Positions 1 through 11,585 of a stretch of DNA of 64,000 nt are shown here, piece after piece. The position numbers and the translations under genes are program-made. The DNA is from Raffaelea ambrosiae (Eukaryota > Ascomycota > Sordariomycetes > Ophiostomatales > Ophiostomataceae). The notes under the pieces are model-generated. The model had not been told where the DNA came from. It worked only from the letters and a program-made list of their open reading frames with translations, and made no database searches. Numbering within the stretch: the first letter of the stretch is position 1; every line of letters begins with the position of its first letter. The stretch spans positions 381,129 through 445,128 of the forward strand of contig PCDI01000012.1 of the NCBI GenBank assembly GCA_002778195.1, written 5' to 3'.

Positions 1-877
1 GCGCCAGTAGGACCTGAACCAGCCTAATAAACGGGAAGGCACTAATGAGAACACGTTTTTTTATTCTTTTTTTTTTTTGGTAGGTAGGTAGGTGGTCAAC
101 TCTGATACACGGCACGATGCTTTCTTCTGCTGGCTTGCAGTAACGCGTTCCACCAATTCCGTCATGACCGCCGGCGCCTCAAGCACACACAAAACTATCA
201 GCATCTATCACCTCCCTATCTCCAGACCTTGCCGGTCTAGCGCGACGCAGCAGACGTCTTCCGCGGTCAGGGTCCGACAGAGCTCAAAAGTGGCTGGCCA
301 AAGGGCCGCCACGGATTTGCTACTACTTTGTACAAAGTACGAGTATGAAGGCGTTGGTCGCTCTTTCCCTGAACGGGTTCAGTCGTGTGTCATTTACCGT
401 ATTTCCCTTTTTTTTTTTCGTCGATTTTATATCGTATCTGGCCCTACACGGTGGAGACCATGTGCACGAGTACCAATGTACCTTTGCGTTCTGCTTTTAT
501 TGATTCCCCATCCAGACACACGCTTGTCCTTTTTTTCCTCCACTGCGACGTTTCGTGCGATTTGCCCCTTTCTCGTTCTCCAGATCGGCCTCGAGCCAGC
601 CCCCAAACAGCAAACCAGGGATCGTCGTAGCCTGTCAATACTGGGTGGGCCCTTCTTTCCTTTAGTCCCTCGACTCGAGTCGTCCCTTCTCCCTTTCCGC
701 CCAGTAGGTCGCACTCTTGACGGCTGCCCGTTTGCGCTACCTCCCTCCCTCTTGTGTCTCTCTTCTTGATCTTCTTCCCCGATCACGAGGCGTTGCTTTT
801 TCCTGTTCGCCTTCTTTTCTTCTTTTCTTCTTTCTCTTCCCTTCCTCGTGTCTCGGCTTATTCTCGACACCCACCCA

Positions 878-894
878 CCCCCCCCCCCCCCCCC
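878..894. repeat. Poly-C run
   Basis: An uninterrupted run of about 17 C follows two CCCA units. It lies in the pyrimidine-rich region upstream of the 3102 gene. Length may be unreliable in the assembly. Confidence 0.9.
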
Positions 895-1452
895 TTCCAT
901 CGACCTTTCTTTCTTTTTTTCGCTCGTTGCCTCACTCTGTCCGTTTCGTTGTTTTGATTTTGATTTTTATTTTCTTCTTTGCGCATCGCTCTCGACTTCC
1001 CGGCAATCGAGCCCACCTACCATACGCAGCCAAGATCGTCGTCCTCCTTTCTCGGCCCTACGAACATCTCGTTGACCGCCACCATATCCCGCCATATCCC
1101 ACCATATCCCACCACTTTTTTCTTGTCCTCTTCCGATCTTGTTCTCGCCAACGAGGGAACTCGTTTTCTCGTCGCAAACTCGCCCTCACTGCGGCGCAAC
1201 ATACGGTACGTGGCTGCTTTCCCCGCCCCTTCTGCGTGTGCTTTTTCAATCGAGGTGTGATCCATTGTGTCCTGGAAAAGGGACCATTCTGAGACCTGCG
1301 GCTGGCCCCGTCTTCCATTCCTCACTCTGGCCACGTCCATGGTCCTACCTACTACCCTCGTCGCAATCCCGCCTCGCTGGTTCCCCCCTCCCCCACCCTT
1401 TCCATTTTCATCCTACAGCGCCACGGACCAGGAAGAACGCAGAGAACCCCTC

Positions 1453-1473
1453 AGAGAGAGAGAGAGAGAGAGA
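1453..1473. repeat. (AG)n microsatellite
   Basis: About ten consecutive AG dinucleotides in non-coding DNA. Confidence 0.9.
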
Positions 1474-1618
1474 AAGATGAGATAGGCTGTGTTCCCATGC
1501 AGCTTGCACATCCCGCCGAGAAACGAGGAGCGCCAACAAGCCAGAGGCCTTGGGGAGGGCGCGGAGACGAAACCTCGCACGCGCGACGGAGAAATGCCCG
1601 AAAACGAACCAACACGAT

Positions 1619-1718
1619 GCAGAGACACGCAGACACAGAGACACAAGAGACACAGACAGAGGCACAGAGACAGAGACAGAGACAGAGACACAGACACAGA
1701 CACACAGAGACACGCATT
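1619..1718. repeat. Degenerate CAGAGA/CAGACA tandem repeat
   Basis: Roughly 100 bp built from CAGAGA, CAGACA and CACAGA hexamers. The repeat keeps several frames open on both strands and so produces spurious open frames of 190-340 codons with Arg/Asp/Thr or Cys/Leu/Ser repeats. Confidence 0.85.
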
Positions 1719-3101
1719 GGGGTCACAGCGCATGCATACTATGTACAACAAAGAAGCAGCAACGGTTGCGATGCACACGACACAGCAGCAAGCCCTATAC
1801 CTGAGACGGCAGTTCTGCCCAGCCAGACACAACGAGGCACGGCCAGACACGGCCAGACACGGCCAGGCACCAACAGGTCTCCCCCAGAGCCCCCGACCGC
1901 CCAGACCGTCCCAATCGTCCACACGCACTCTGCAGGCACTTCGTGTGGCAGCTCGGATCCGTGTCCTCCAGGTACTCCATTTTCTGTGTGGTATTACTCC
2001 AGAAACACACAGACAACGCCACCGCACGCCGCTACACACGCCCAAGGGGTGATTAAGGCTGCATGCTCGACTGTCCTCGACTGCCCTCGACATCGGCGCG
2101 CACACGCCTCTCCTGCTGTCTGCGGACTGACTGCATTTGTGATCGCCGTTGTCCTCGTCCAGCCTGTTCTTCCTGGCGATCTCTCCCCGGACTGTCTGGC
2201 TTTCCGTCAATCTTTCTCCGACACTCTGGCCGCTGTTGTCTTCTGCTGTCTCATGATCCGCCTCCGTCTTTCTCATCCTATCCCTCTCTCGCGTTCTCTC
2301 CCTTTTTCTCTCTCGGCTGCTTTGCCTCCCCGCCTGCTCTCCCTTTCTGCTGTTGTGCAGCCTCTCTGAGGCGGGCTTCTTTGTTCTCGCATAAAGGACT
2401 GCCGACCTGCTGGCCGCTTCTGGTGGATCATACACAATAACCAATTTTGCCTTTGGCGACCCTGGCCTTGCTGTGTTTCATTTGTCACTTTTGCCCTGAT
2501 TTGTTAATATAGCCACTAATTGCACATACAGTCTGCCGACCCGGACTCATCTATTCCCCACTTCAGACGAAGCAGACAACCACGCAAGAAAAACATCCCA
2601 CTCGCCGCGCGACAAGGGTCCCAAAAAAGGCACACGAGCTCTGGCAGTTTCGATAGGTGTGCCAATTTCCCACCAACTGGCCTTTCACGACCCCCAAACC
2701 CACCAGCACTTACTTGCGCTCGTGCAACCACGCCTCGGCGCGCCTCTCCATCCTTCGTCCATTCACTTTACCGACAAATCGGCCTGCTACTGCGAGGCCG
2801 CAAGCCACCATCCGCAGCCTGCAGACGATTACCATCCTCCCACATTTTGCACGCCACTCCGCGCATTCCTCGCCGACCTTTTTCAAACAGCCGCGCCTGC
2901 TCACCGAGCGTGAAGAGCAAAAGGGAACAACAAGCGGAGGACAGGATTCCCGACAAGGCGCCTGAGGGAGGGTGAGCTTTCCACGACCACCCCCCACCCC
3001 CTCCTCCCGGCTGTGAGGCACGGGACATTTCCCACCCCTTCTCTGCGCACCCCCCTTCCGAACTCGTCCCCCTTGGTGGGACGAACCCGCTCAACATAAC
3101 A

Positions 3102-6100
3102 ATGCCGTTCTCATCCACCGAGTCGAGCTTGTCTCGACCTGGATCCGGCATATCCTCTCCTGTCCAGCGAGGCGCCAGATCACGAAACCACAGTTTCTCG
3201 AGCGACCGCCCATCCACCGTCAGCCACTCGATCATGTCGCCTCCTCTGTCTGTTTCGCCCGAGGCCGCTTTCATTGCAGCCGCAGCCGCGTCCCAGATCG
3301 TCACCAACGACCACGACAACCATGCCGACACCTGGTACGACCAGCATGGCGTCGAGCCGTCTGGAGAGACTGCGCTCGTTTCCCCCGGCGCTCTGTTGCT
3401 GGTCAACAACTTTCTCGACCAACTGCTCTTCAGCTTTCTGTCTGTCGCCCGCTCTACGTCCCTCAACGCACTCCGGGCGTCGGTGACTGACGTCCTGAAG
3501 CCAAAACTGGCCAAAGACGCCATCGGCCAGGCTGACGAGGAGCTGAAGGAGTACCTGGGCGGTGGCGAAGACGACGACATGCTCCAGTCCCTGGCGCCCG
3601 AGACACCGAAAAACTGGGATCTCGAGCTGGTCTGGAAGCGCACCCGTCTTCGGTGTATGGTCTATTCGTCGCTCGGCGACATGGAGGAGGAAGACGAAGA
3701 CTTCTACATGGAGCAGGAGCATCTCGAGGGTGGAGACGAGTCTCTGGGTGAGACTGTCTCGCCCGCCGTGGCCATCTTCCTAACCTCTATTCTCGAATTT
3801 ATGGGCGAGCAGTCCTTGATATCCGCCGGCCAGGCCGCTTTCCACCGGATGCGCTTCATCTACGAGAAGGAGCGCAAAGAGGCAGCACCCTCCGACCCGG
3901 CCCCTGTGGCCGACCGTATTACCGTCGAAGAGATCGACATGGAGCGTGTTGCCTTTGATCGCACCATCGGCAAGCTGTGGCGCGCCTGGAAGAAGCGCAT
4001 ACGGTCCCCCACCACCGACACACACGCCTTCCAGCTGCGGTCGCTGTCCGTCGATGCCGGCCGCAGCTACCACCTACGGCAAACAAGCCAGGGCACAGCC
4101 GACAGTACGACTGTCCCTGAGACGGTCGACGAAAGCGCCGAGCACAGCAGAGACAGCCCTGCTTCGAAAGAAAAACGTCTCTCGCGCGTGGCTGAACCCC
4201 ACTCCCCGCACGACCAGGCAGACGAGGAAGAAGATTGGCTGAACGCGGCGGCATCGATTCCCCTGCCTCTGGCCGAACGGGACGTGGCGGAGATCCTCGT
4301 GCCCGGCTTTGCCTCTCAGCAGTACAGCGACGACGAAGACGTTGCAGATGACGAACTGGACGGCCGTGATAGCAACGGCAAGAAGAAGAGCAAGAAGCGG
4401 CAGGCCAAGGAGCGCCGTCCCCAGAGCTTGATGATCTTGCCAGTCGCATCCACTGCCGGCTTGCCGACGCCCACCATGTCTGAGCCACGAACGCCAGAGT
4501 CGCATGCGCCCCGCAAGCGTGCCAACTCACTCCCTACGCCGTCTACGTCACCGATCTCGCCGCCACCCGCAAAGCGCACCAAGTGCCCCGCGGCAGGAGG
4601 CGCGTTCACGCCACCCGCCGAGGCGGAAGACCGCGAGATGTCGATGTCGATGTCGGCGGACGAGGCCGACGCCGAGAAGGCGTCTGCAACTTCCAAGCAG
4701 AAGCGGAGAAAGGGTGCTGCTCTGCAGATCGGTGTGATTGGCGCCGCCATTACGACTGTTTCCCCCCGGGCTGTGCACCTGGCTTCGGAAGAAGCGAAGC
4801 GCGACCTGGATGCCTCGGACGGTGAGGCCGACGACGAAATCGACGAGTTCACCGAGGAGCCCGAGATCCTCACGTCATCACGTGTGTCCATCTCGGGCCG
4901 CAGCAACTCGCCCACATCCTCCGAGCATGGCCGGCCTGTGTCCATCAGCCACGGCTCACTGGCGCTGGCGCGGCCGGCGAGCACACACTCCCTTCGCGTC
5001 ATCGATGTCACTGGACCGCGCAGCCCTGTTGCACGGTCGCGCAACAGCCCGGTGGAGGCTTTGGAGCACGCCTTCGTCTCTGTGCCACCGCGTGCGCACA
5101 ACATCTCTCGCAACAGCAGTGGCTCGACGCCACCGATTGTCGAAGAGGACCACGATCACCCAGATGACATGAGCGCTGGCTCCAGATCATCTTACACGAG
5201 CGCCAAAACATCCCGGAACTACCCAAGAGAGTCAATTTCCGAGGCTGAAGAGGTGCCCGCCAAGTCGCCTGGGGGGGGGACACTAAAATCCAAAAATTTG
5301 TCATACCATGTCTCAGAAGCGGTGTCTTCGCCGACCCGACACGTCGATGCCCAGTCGCATGTGCATTCAACTCAATATGCCGCTGCTGCTGCTGCCCCTA
5401 CATACGACCCAGCTACCACACCCACAGCGCAGTCGCCCATGCTCCCGCCGCCTCTGCCGGCGATGTCGAACACGAATGCCCCTACCAAGGTCACCATCCT
5501 CAGCTCAACCGCAACGGACGGCAACTTCTACGGCACCAAGCCCGAGGTGCCGGCTAAATCCCCGACACGGGAAGCAGGACAACCATTGAGCGTGTCGCCA
5601 CCGGAGCGGAGCCCTAGGCGGAGCTTCGGGCTGGGCGTTGCTACAACCACTGCCGCCGCCGCTGCAACGGCCGCTGTTGCCGCTGCCACGCAAAGTTCGG
5701 GTACGCCACCGCTGCCGCCGCCGCCGCCTCCAACGCGCTCTGCCGGCCGTCCTTCTCCAACCATGGCTCGCGAACAACAGCCGCGACTCGAGTCGCAGGC
5801 TACTGTGCGCCCGCCAGTCCAGGTGGTGACCAAGGCCGAGGCTCAACCGGCCGTGGAAGCCGCTTCGGCACAACAGGGTCAGGCCCCCGCGCTGTCTACT
5901 TCGTCCTCGGCAAGCAAGCTGAAGCCGAAGAGCTCGTCCGAAGAGAGCACGTCCGTCCGGCCCGAAGATGTGGCCCGCAACTTTGAGCAGCTCATCCATA
6001 GCGACCAGACGATCCAGTATACTCTTACCCCGGAGAGCATGCGTGACATTGACGTAAGTTCTATCTTGCTCTTTTGTTTTAAAAAAAAATTGGTTTAGCC

Positions 6101-7638
6101 CAGCGACTGGCACACTTTCTGTGTATGGATTTGAGATTTTTGTACTAATGTTGCAGCAGTCGTCGAGATCGATCAATGATGGTAGCTCCATTCGGCCAGC
6201 GAAGAACAGGAAGAGTGAGGACGCGCGGCAACAGAGCGACCGGTCACGGTCGTCATCTGTTAACAACCGCTCTAGCGATGTGAAGCGAACGCCGTCTGGT
6301 TCTCAGACCGCTGCGGAGCCACCGACCAACGGCAGGCTTAAGGGGCCTATCCCGCGGTCGCCTCATGGTGTCACGCCGTCTGTGTCGTCCTCGTCATCCA
6401 AGAGGAGCGGTCCGCAGGCACGCGAGGCCCGGGTGCCCCGGGAGTCTCTGGCTGATTTTGCCGAGTTCATCCGGGCTACTGGCCCGTCTGCTGAGCAGGA
6501 ACCTACGCCAGTGAGTCGCAACGGTACTGTCAGCGGCGGTCGCAACTTTAGCGGCCCTGCAGCCTTGCAGAAGGGCCGGGTGAGCGCAAGCAGGGGCTCC
6601 GCATGGAGCAGCGCGTACCGTCAACGGTTCCAGGCGCGCGAAGCGGCCGTGGACTACAAGGACGACAATTCAGACTTGATCGACTTTATCCGCCGTGGTC
6701 CGCCGTCGAACTCGTCGGACAACCCACGTATTCCGCGCCATGTAGCGCCGTTCCGATCGACTATGGACTCGGACCAGATGGCCGGAGCCGTGGGTGGCCG
6801 TGCCGTGGATGCCAATCTCTCAAACGTCCGCTATAGCGCAGCATCAACCAACCTGACGGAGAGCTCGATGAACTCTTCATCGGCCCTTATCAAGAAGGAC
6901 AAGCCGTCCCCGAAGATGGGCAACAGCAATGGGAACACGTTCGACGATGGTGGCATGATGCCCAAGCGCAAGACTCGCCGCGTGAAGGACCCCTACGCCA
7001 TCGACTTCAGCGACGAAGAGGACGAGGATGCATATAGCGCTCCTTCTCGCGGCCCGTCCAACGGTGCCAGCAAGGGTCGGGGTGGTGGTGGTGGTGGCAA
7101 CGCTCGTGCTGGCAAAGAAGAGAGCCTGATGGACTTTTTGAACAGTGTTCCGCCGCCGGTGGACAGCAACCCGGTCTTGTTTGACATTCCGCAGACAAGG
7201 AACCTGCGGCTGAGCCCGAAGAAGAAGGGCAGTGCACCAAGCCTGATGGCCCGTCTGGGCGGGCGCAGCTCCAGCAGCGGTTCCAACTTGGGCAATGGCA
7301 GCACGAGCCCCCGGGCACAAACGGCGTCGCAATTCGGCGGAGGCTTCCTGAGCAGCAGCATGAGCATCCGCACTGATGGGCGGTCGCTTAGCAGCCGTGC
7401 TGGATCCACCCTTTCGGGCCGGGGCCGGCACATCCCTATTGAGGTGAACATCCCTCCCGGTTACGACAAGTACGGGACAACTTCGGCTACGCCTGGCCCC
7501 AAGCCTGCGACCAGCAGCGGACGGGTGCCGATGAAGAAGTACGAGCCACGTGAGGCTCAGTCTGTTTCCTCTGGAACCACGCAAGACTTGGCCGCCTTTT
7601 TCCGCAGCTCGGGACCTGGTGAGCGGACACGTGGTTGA
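3102..7638 (+). CDS. Large disordered nuclear-type protein, possible N-terminal histone-fold-like region
   Basis: Two exons, 3102..6053 and 6157..7638, give 1477 residues. The 103-bp phase-0 intron has donor GTAAGT, a TACTAAT branch site and acceptor TTGCAG. The start has the good context ATAACAATG. Residues about 95-153 are helical and hydrophobic (GALLLVNNFLDQLLFSFLSV). Residues 219-247 (VSPAVAIFLTSILEFMGEQ and following) resemble the central helix of histone H2A, and an acidic linker plus RITVEEIDMER/IGKLW follows as a histone alpha-C-like segment would. The rest is low-complexity: basic KKKSKKRQAKERR near residue 430, poly-Ala near 850, Pro runs, and a Ser/Arg/Gly-rich second exon. Four short motifs of the form hydrophobic-D/E-F-I/L/F-R/N...G/V-P occur near residues 1084, 1159, 1309 and 1463. 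The N-terminal region looks like a conserved fungal family, but I cannot name it. A chromatin role is inference. Confidence 0.85.
6054..6156 (+). other. Intron of the 3102 gene
   Basis: Donor GTAAGT, branch-like TACTAAT about 10 bp before the acceptor TTGCAG. Exon phases match (984 codons, then frame 6157). The following CAG offers a NAGNAG alternative acceptor at 6159 that would delete one glutamine. Confidence 0.88.
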
Positions 7639-8611
7639 GACGACGGAAGTGAGCTGAGGTGGAGAATTGGAGAGAAGCCAGGGAAGAAAGGAAGACGGAG
7701 AATACGGGAAAGGGAGGAGGGAAAAAGTTGATTTGATGTACCAGTATACGATATGTATGGAGAAGGGAGAAAGGGGCGGGGCTCTCACAAGAATGGGATA
7801 TTCCCCAGCCTTTTTTTTTTTTTTGTCTTGCTGATTCCCCCCCTGCCGTCATATGGGTTCGAGATTTCTGCCAGCGTTTTTGTTTGTTACCATTTTCCTC
7901 TTCTTTTTTTGCTCTCTTTCTGTTGTTACACCGCCACCGGCAAATAACCGCAAGATGTTGTGTGTTGTTAGAATACCACGCCGAGGGGGGAAGCCTTCTC
8001 TGGCAACATATGCCATTTCTACATGAGACGATGAATTGTTATCAAAGATCCGGGAAAACGGGAAGGGTGGATGAGCTGCATATATGTCTTTTGCTTTGCT
8101 TGTTGAGGAGGGCTTTTCTGGCCTGGGGGAGGGGAGCTGTGGCGGTCTGCTTGCTATTTTTCTTGTTTGATACTCTGATCGTTTTTTTTTCCTCATTATT
8201 CGTCCGGCCCACTCGTTGCGTTCGATACTTGATACTCCTACATAGTTTGTCATTTCACATGTCATTTTTTTTTTCCATGCCGATTTATCGACGAAACTTG
8301 TTTGATACATACATGATCCCATCATTTGTTTCCCTTTTTTTTTGGTCTAGAAAGGGAGGAGTCTTCTATACAAGAAAACATTTACAGCCATTTTGAACAC
8401 ACGATATTCGTGTCAATATTCTATTGCCTGCCTGCCCGCCTGCCTGCCTGCCCCCTTTTTTCGGAACGGCCCTAGCTCCCAGTCACTCAACGTTAGCCAG
8501 TTTCGTGTCCAGCTTGTCAATCTTTTCCTCTCACTGAACTCTCCAGCTAGAACAGTGTGCAATACAAGAAAAAGGAAGGGGGGAAGAGACAAACGACACA
8601 CTATTGCTGCG

Positions 8612-8829
8612 TTATGAGCACACGGTCTGATTCTGGGCGACTCTGCAAGCACTACAGTCTCGGTGGGCGCCTCTGCCGTTGGAGCAGGGAGCATAGCCGC
8701 TTCTGAGCTACACTCACAAAAGGCGTGAGTATCAATCAAATGAGCCCGGCAGCCCCCGTCCGCATGACTTACTGCTCGTCGAGTCGATCCGCCCGATAGC
8801 AGGTCTGCTATTTCAGAGGCCCGAGGCAT
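8612..8829 (-). CDS. Candidate two-exon small protein (50 aa), weak
   Basis: On the minus strand a start in context CAAAATGCC at 8829 opens a 57-bp exon (8829..8773). A clear GTAAGT donor follows, with a GTGTAG acceptor 65 bp later. The second exon (8707..8612) ends in TAA. The product would be 50 residues, with an Arg-rich middle and five Cys in the second half (PCSNGRG, DCSACRV, VCS). There is no signal peptide and no recognised domain. Support rests only on the start context, the matched splice signals and the conserved phase 0. It could be chance or an untranslated RNA. Confidence 0.2.
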
Positions 8830-9732
8830 TTTGGACGTTGGATATGGGAGACGGTCTGCATGGGCTAGGCAAAGAGCCTATGCAGCCGGCAGATACGCGG
8901 ATAGAATAGGATGTGGAGGCAAGGAGGGAAAGGGGGGGGGGGTGTTGAAAAGAAAGGGGATACTCGTGCGACTCAACTGGCCAACGGAAGCCACCAGTTA
9001 GCAAGCTTCAGTTATACTACTCGTGTCTCTATTCAGTTCAAAAAAAAAAAAAAGGATGTCGGCATGTCGCCCGGAAGGTTTCGATGTGAGTGGGAATCAC
9101 GTGATTCTCTCTTGTAGACTGGCACCCCGGTATGACAAGGTTGGACCCACTTTGAAACGCTGATATTAACTACGAGGCATCGCCAAAGGTCGCCTTTCGG
9201 TGTCCGCGGAACCCCTCTGGTTGTTGGGCCAAAAGCAGCCTTTTGGGCGACAACTCTTTCCTCGAAACCCAAGGAGTCCGTGCCAGGTCAACCAACGGAA
9301 AACATGGATATGAGCCGCTTGCTAGCAAACCTCGGGGTTTTGGCAGGATCACAGCGCTGCCGTCCAGCCGGAGACGAATCGAACCGACCCGAGGCGTCCT
9401 CCAGACCTAGGGATAGTACAAATGAACGTGGTTGCGCAGCCTGTTGTATGTCAAGTCTTCTTCTACGCAGACAGTAGAGACAAGAATGCGTGGTGTCAGA
9501 TTCCACAGGAAGTAAAGTCTCTTCCCCAGCCTACGAAGACGGCCACCGACGATGCTTCTTCCAGGCAAAAAGCGGAGGGGAGGACAGGTCCCCGAGCAGA
9601 TGCCTCGTGCATTCTCCCCCTCTCGGAGCTGCACAGAAAATCAAACAAAATGAAATAAAAATACACCGACTACGGACAGGACCCCTCCCTCTTTCCCAGC
9701 GTTTGTTTACGCACAACGACACCGTCTACTAG

Positions 9733-9852
9733 ATCGTGACGGCCATTGCCTTTGCTGGCATGATGGGGGCCGCCGTGTTGATGCCCCTACTATTTCTAGA
9801 ACGAAGAAAGAGTGAAAGGTCCATTCTCCGGTCCTCTCCAACAACATGGTGA
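9733..9852 (+). pseudogene. Isolated 39-codon membrane-helix-like fragment
   Basis: Directly after an acceptor-like TACTAG, an open frame without a start codon encodes a hydrophobic helix (VTAIAFAGMMGAAVLMPLLF) followed by the basic LERRKSERS and a TGA. This resembles the last membrane segment and cytosolic tail of a transporter-type protein. I find no matching upstream exon. It may be a relic, a terminal exon of an undetected gene, or chance. Confidence 0.15.
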
Positions 9853-10042
9853 CTCGGGAAACCCGCTTCCGCGTCTGCAACACCCCCGCGCGCTAGTCAA
9901 GACCATGTCAGTCGTGCGGAGTCGGACAGAAACGAGAGAACCACCTCCATGCGAGCATCCGACATTCCGACGCGGGACCCTCCTCATCGAGCGCAGCCCC
10001 ATGGCACTTGACCCAAGTTCCCCCATAATGGAGAAAGGCGGG

Positions 10043-10046
10043 NNGN
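10043..10046. other. Undetermined bases in a G homopolymer
   Basis: Three N characters (10043, 10044, 10046) sit in a G-rich run, so homopolymer length and nearby frames are unreliable. Confidence 0.98.
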
Positions 10047-10262
10047 GGGGGGGGGGATGCTGCAACACTGTTCCGGGCAGCCTGCCCGTTCTTATAGCGG
10101 TGGATGGCCATTGTCACGAGTAGTTTTGGCTCTCTTTTTTGCAAGCCATCGTTTCTTTTTCTTTTTTTTCTTGCTTCTTCTCGCTTCTTTTGGTTCGTTC
10201 TTGTTCACGGACCTGTCTTGTCCTGATCGCAGAACGCCTTTGTGGGTGTTCCTTTCCCCAAC

Positions 10263-11130
10263 ATGAAGGACAAAGTCATTGCCATCACCGGCGCCGCCTC
10301 CGGCATGGGCCTGGAAGCAGCCAAGCTGCTCGCCTCCAAGGGCGCCAAGGTCTCCCTGGCCGATGTCCAGGACGCGCCCCTCCACCAGGCTGTCCGCGAC
10401 ATCCAGGCGGCCGGTGGCCAGGCCATGGGCCGCGTTGTCGACGTCCGCGACCGCAAGCAGGTGGAAGCCTGGATCCAAGACACGGTCGACGCCCACGGCG
10501 GCCCTTTGGACGGCGCTGCCAACCTGGCCGGCGTCGTCGGCCAGCACATCAACGTCACGCCGCTGCAAGACGTTGACGACGACGACTGGGACTTTGTGGT
10601 CGGCGTCAACCAAAAGGGACTGCTCAACTGCCTGCGCGCCGAGATCCCCCATGTCCGCGACGGCGGCGCCATTGTCAATGCCGCGAGCGTGGCCGGCGTC
10701 GTGGGCTTCCCGCGGAACGCCGCCTATGTGGCGTCCAAGCACGCCGTCGTGGGCCTGACCAAGGTGGCCGCCAAGGAGCTGGGTCCGCGGCAGATCCGGT
10801 GCAACTGCTTTTGCCCGTACGTCTCTCCCCCGTTTCGCTTGTGTTGCGAAATCGTGCCCCACCCACCCAACGTGCATTCGACTGGCTCGCATGCCGCCCC
10901 AACATGTCTTTGTCCACGCTAACCTCGGGAGCACCAGGGGCCCGATCGATACACCCATGCTCCGGCAGTCGGCTGCCATCCGTGGCAAGGAGATGGACCT
11001 CAGCCACATTGCTCTGGGCCGCACGGGAACAGCCAGCGAGGTGGCCCATCTGGTGGAGTGGCTGCTGTCGGACGGCTCGTCCTACATGACGGGGACTGTG
11101 CAGAACATTGATGGAGGCTGGGTGTGTTAG
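10263..11130 (+). CDS. Short-chain dehydrogenase/reductase (classical SDR)
   Basis: Exons 10263..10816 and 10938..11130 give 248 residues, the normal size of a classical SDR. The 121-bp intron has donor GTACGT, CTAAC branch and CAG acceptor, and restores the expected PGPIDTPM segment across the junction. The Rossmann glycine motif TGAASGMG is at residues 9-16. An acidic Asp34 at the end of strand 2 favours NAD(H). NLAG (87-90) is the NNAG equivalent, and the catalytic set is Asn116, Ser142, Tyr155 and Lys159 (YVASK). The C-terminus MTGTVQNIDGGW is typical. An oxidoreductase acting on an alcohol/ketone substrate is safe; the substrate is unknown. The first ATG of the SDR fold is 10263. A CGCAG acceptor-like site at about 10231 with an open frame after it (NAFVGVPFPN) leaves open an extra upstream exon. 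Confidence 0.92.
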
Positions 11131-11585
11131 TCCGAGAGTCGAACAGGGGACAGCACACAACCGGGCCCTCCCGTCGGTCGTGAGGCCAGTGTGGCGGCGC
11201 TGTTCACCCAAAAACACGGACAGTCACAAGAAGAGCGCGGAGCGGGCGGTGGTTCTCATGCACGAGACGGTCGAGGACGACGGCAGGGGAGACAGTGTTC
11301 CAAGGGAGGGCAAAAGAAAAGATGCAGGGGCAGTCTTGCCACGTTTCGAGGGTCATGTGCTACGTCGTAGATGTGTATGTGTCCTCGTAGGAGAGACTAC
11401 GATCATGAACGCAAAAACTTGCAAGCCGCCAAAAAAAAAAGTTGAGAATTCGAAACATTTTGTCCAAAAAAGGAAAGAAAAATATATATGAGTACAAAAT
11501 GCCAGTAACAGTCCTCTTCCACTTTTTTGACCAGACGTAGCCTTCTCCCTTCATTCTCCGTATCTTTTACAGCTCATTTTCCAGC
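11131..11585. other. Convergent 3' interval
   Basis: This is the shared 3' flank between the SDR gene and the minus-strand Ser/Thr-rich protein gene. It contains A-runs at 11430-11480 but no coding signal that I can support. Confidence 0.6.

Larger units (their letters stand above)
1..3101. other. Gene-free, pyrimidine-rich upstream region
   Basis: I see no convincing coding region here. The top strand is strongly C+T-rich from about 380 to 1440 and again from about 2080 to 3100, with long T, TC and C runs. The open frames present are low-complexity (Ser/Pro/Arg/Leu-rich), mutually overlapping on both strands, and contain no domain I recognise. The stretch ends directly at the start codon of the 3102 gene, so part of it is probably a long 5' leader and promoter. 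Pyrimidine-rich leaders of this kind are common upstream of regulatory genes in filamentous fungi. Transcript extent is inference only. Confidence 0.6.
7639..10262. other. Mostly gene-free interval
   Basis: This holds the 3' flank of the 3102 gene, T-rich DNA, a (CCTG)n-like patch at 8427-8452, an A13 run near 9040 and three undetermined bases at 10043, 10044 and 10046 inside a G run. One weak spliced small-gene candidate (8612-8829, minus) and one membrane-helix-like fragment (9733-9852, plus) are listed separately. The remaining open frames show no recognisable protein. Confidence 0.55.

Noticed and set aside
1413..2444. 343-codon minus frame and 290-codon plus frame over the CAGAGA repeat
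   Set aside because: Both stay open only because of simple repeats. They overlap one another, lack domains and have no credible start context.
9355..9390. GGTTCGATTC box-B-like sequence on the minus strand
   Set aside because: The flanking five-base stem does not pair and no A box is found at tRNA spacing.
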